A DNA stretch of 64,000 nt, from positions 406,501-470,500 of the forward strand of contig CAJNDS010002523.1 in the NCBI GenBank assembly GCA_905221605.1, written 5' to 3'. Below the pieces are notes generated by a model, which did not search any database, was not told where the DNA came from, and saw only the letters and a program-made list of their open reading frames with translations. Positions 61,166 through 64,000 of the stretch are shown piece by piece; positions within the stretch are counted from its first letter, which is position 1; every line of letters begins with the position of its first letter. The DNA is from Symbiodinium natans (Eukaryota > Sar > Dinophyceae > Suessiales > Symbiodiniaceae). A program made the translations under genes and the position numbers.

Positions 61166-62099
61166 CAATGTTTTTTTCGAGCTTGTTGAAGGGCATTGGT
61201 TGTAGACGTGACATTGTTTTGGACCTGAAGCTGGTCTCATGAGTCGGCCGACCTGAGGCTACCATGTCGAGGTCTACTGAGTGACGCTCCCTTCTACCAG
61301 TGCTACCTGAGGTAGCTGGTGGAAGTTGAATCATCAGCTCTGCTAGCTGTCACCAGCTTGCGGCAGTTTGTTTTCGCGGATGTTGGTGTAGCTGGGCATG
61401 GCGGTTTGTTAGTGTTTGTGTTGGAGCTTGCGTTCATTGGCAACAAGGTGTTTAGTTTAAGCAAATGCCAGGCATGGAAACACTTGTTATATAAGATCAC
61501 ATTGGAGATGGTGATGGTTTTGGCCACGGCAGCAGTGGCCGCAGCCCAGCAACGCTTCGTGGTTGGCAGTCCGCCCCTCTTGCCCGTCCAGGGCGGGGGT
61601 TGAACCTGTTGGAACCGCGTTAGCACTTGAGGATTGGCTTCCAGTTGTGGTTGGCACTGTAGGTGGTGGTCAAGTAGAAACATAAATCTGGGGCCTATCC
61701 TGAGGTGCTGCATGATTCATGCTTCGCAGCAGTACTATGCAAACGCAGATTTTCCGGCACATGCCTTTCAAGCCCTCTCAGCTTTGTGAGAGGGCCACAA
61801 TGTGAAACCTAAGAGATCTTTGCCAGACTTGGAATGAGAACCAGCGCTTGCCCAGCGCTTGCCCAGCGCTTGCCCAGATGACTGATGTAGCGATTCTGGG
61901 TAATTTCATGCAGCATTCCCAACCCCAAGCGTATAACATACGCACATACATGCATACCCCCTCCCCCCATCGCGCATGGAACACGCACATGGCCGATGCT
62001 TCAGTGGTGCATGGTCATGAACAGGGTGAACATCGACCCCTCTGTCCTGCACCGCTCCCCCCCCATTAAAAAATGACAACATAAAATCAAAGCCTGCTC
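61166..62099. other. Spacer
   Basis: No gene recognised. 61848-61876 contains three copies of GCGCTTGCCCA. Confidence 0.4.
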
Positions 62100-62697
62100 G
62101 AGACCACTCCCTGTTTCTGCCTTCGTTTGTCATTGCTTTGGATGTTCTGGGGAGGGGTCTGTCTCACGCTCGGCGACCGTTCAGTCTCCAAACCATCATG
62201 TTGCTGCCCTCTGTATGCAGGCGCTGCGGAAATCAGCCCACAGCAGCAGGTTGCAGACCTTGCAGACTCTCCCTCGCACACGTCCTTACGTTCCAATTCT
62301 CTTGAGGCTTCAGTACGGTCTGCCAGCACTTCTGTGAGGACCATGCTCAACAATTTCAGATAACACAGATGCCACAGAGCCATGGCTGTTTCTGATGAGA
62401 GTTGCTGAGCAGCTGCAGCTGCCTGCTGATGGCTACGGGCGAGGACATCGGCTGAGAATCATGGGGCTCTGTCATGCGAGCATACGGGAAGTCCTTGAAG
62501 TCGGCACTTTGAACCTAAGGCTGCTTTGAGCGAGCTGCTTGCAGTGCTCCGAGTCGCCACAGCCTCCGTCGCTTCTTGGAGGGTAATGCTGTGATTCCTT
62601 GGCTCATCAGGGAGTTGTTTCGGAGATTGGTAGTCAGGTAGTCGACTGGTAGTCGGCGTTGTTGTTTGGAGAGCCTGATGGGCCTGATGCTTGCAGC

Positions 62698-62729
<32 letters not shown>

Positions 62730-62775
62730 CGGGGCTGGCAGTTCTGTTTTGCATGAGCCGTTGGTGGGTCTTTTC
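62100..62775 (+). repeat. Dispersed repeat family B, copy 2
   Basis: Same orientation and order of blocks as 50455-51215, including an internal GA microsatellite at 62701-62730. Confidence 0.85.
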
Positions 62776-63364
62776 CTGTGCGCCCAGTGATCTTGCACAA
62801 ATGCGAACCTTGCTGCTGCTGCAGGCTACTGGAGTGCTCTCCTTCGTAGTGCTTCGCTCAGTCCCCCTGGCTACGAGGAGACCGGATCTGGCCCTCTTCC
62901 GTTTTGGAATTTGCTGGTGACCGCTGGTGACCGCTGGTGTATCGCTTCTTGTATCCTTCGTTCCCATGTCAAAGCTGAGGTTCCTTGGCAGATCACCCGG
63001 GCGGTCTCATCACTCTTGGGGCCTGAGGCGCGCGGAGAGATGCGTGGAAGAGTTTGCCCTGGTCGCTCCGCCTGCTCCGCCTGCTCCCTCTGCTCCCTCT
63101 GCTGCGCTTCAGTTCATGTTCAGGCTCTGGCTGCCTATGCCCTGGGCCAGCTGACCGGGCAGCTGGGCCGCGTAAGAGACGCTGTTGCAGTCGCACAATG
63201 GAAAACGCAAGCAGCTAAAGCAACGGTTCTCAAGAAGTCGCCTTCGACTTTCTACCGCTCTCGGGTCATGCTTTCCTGGCAGTTTGCCTGTATGGAGATG
63301 GGGAGAATTCTTGTGACATTGTGTGAGTTGTCCATGAGCTGTCTTGGGGTTATAGAGTCCTCGA
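62776..63364. other. Spacer with possible exon
   Basis: A + frame ending at 63399 includes LAAYALGQLTGQLGRVRDAV near 63130-63190, which reads like protein, preceded by a CTCCGCCTG repeat. It may belong with the frame that follows, but no family is recognised. Confidence 0.3.
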
Positions 63365-63784
63365 TTGAGCAAGGAACCTCACCGGCCGCAGCATCGTGAA
63401 CGGCACCTGGGCAGCGCCAGTGCAGTGGGAGATACGTTTCGGAAGAAGCCCGATGTATCGCGGGATCAGAAGCCCACCCGAGCTCCCTGCAATTTTTACC
63501 ATCCAGGCCTTCTCTTGGCCTATGACACTTTGGGAGCACAGGCCTTCGGGCGTGGAGAGTTCCGCGACTTGGCCTGAAGAAAGGGCACACTGCCAGTCGA
63601 CAAAGCCACAGTGGTGCTAGGTGAAGTCGGCGTGCTGATGCTGCGCGCAGTGGCTCAGCGAAAGATGGACACATCATGGACCGCAACAAGCTTTAAAGAT
63701 GCTGTGAAGGCAAATTTTCGGCCCTCCAAGGTGCTCCTGGCGGCCGTGCTCCTGACGCCTGCCGGGTTCCTCAGTTCACTCTGA
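63365..63784 (+). pseudogene. Unknown reading frame interrupted by one TGA
   Basis: One frame is open from 63365 to a TGA at 63782-63784 apart from a single internal TGA at 63575-63577. Before it lies YHPGLLLAYDTLGAQAFGRG, after it GEVGVLMLRAVAQRKMDTSW and a hydrophobic end VLLAAVLLTPAGFLSSL. Protein-like text on both sides of the stop suggests a recent nonsense change, a selenocysteine codon, or two exons with coincident frame. No family recognised; the 5' end is unclear. Confidence 0.25.
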
Positions 63785-64000
63785 TACAGCCTGAGGCCCC
63801 ACGTTGCTTTATGGTCCTCAACGCTAAGGTTGCATGTGCGCAGTCGCTTCTTTGAGTGCGTCTAGTCATACGCAGACTTGAAATACGCAGGGAACAGCAA
63901 AGTCTTGAAGACCCCTTTGGAAGCCAGGTCGCTGTGGCTTGGAGTTGGGCTGAGAAGTGCTTCCTCATGCTCGGTCAGGTGGGTGGGGGCAGACCAGACA
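63785..64000. other. Window end, nothing recognised
   Basis: No gene or repeat seen. Confidence 0.4.

Overview
Nuclear DNA of a eukaryotic alga, most likely a dinoflagellate of the Symbiodiniaceae type (inference). The signs are sparse genes cut into short exons, introns that start GC or GA as often as GT and always end AG followed by G, a ferredoxin-NADP reductase with a plastid-type leader, large amounts of tandem and dispersed repeat, and no operons. No rRNA, tRNA, CRISPR or bacterial gene order was seen.

Layout. 1-14034 is repeat-rich. Two almost identical copies of a dispersed repeat lie head to tail (1-1806 and 2873 onward). The second copy is interrupted by 9,391 bp (3629-13019), has a TA on each side, resumes at 13020 and ends near 14034. 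The inserted DNA carries a minus-strand Rep-like gene (HUH-type motif plus superfamily 3 helicase, 5169-6847), a duplicated block just upstream of it, a satellite with a regular higher-order pattern (8201-11890) and a Cys-rich minus-strand reading frame at its right end. 14926-15640 is AT microsatellite. 15641-31599 holds no gene I can name, only short exon-like pieces, several with coiled-coil character.

Four genes can be reconstructed exon by exon, all on the + strand: a Gfo/Idh/MocA oxidoreductase (31600-33233, 2 exons), an MFS transporter of the proline/betaine (ProP-like) type (36969 to about 42070, at least 11 exons, C-terminal helices not found), a secreted or membrane-anchored glutaminyl cyclase (42648-45013, 7 or 8 exons), and plastid ferredoxin-NADP reductase (58828 to about 61012, at least 6 exons, last residues unresolved). 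These genes share no obvious pathway; the reductase ends photosynthetic electron transport, while the transporter and cyclase are membrane or secretory proteins.

The remainder is repeat: four different tandem arrays side by side (46524-48345), a 178-bp satellite (52138-54661), a dispersed repeat present twice (50455-51215 and 62100-62775), and purine, CA/TA and AT microsatellites. Exon boundaries were set by eye from reading frame, splice dinucleotides and remembered family conservation, with no alignment or transcript evidence.
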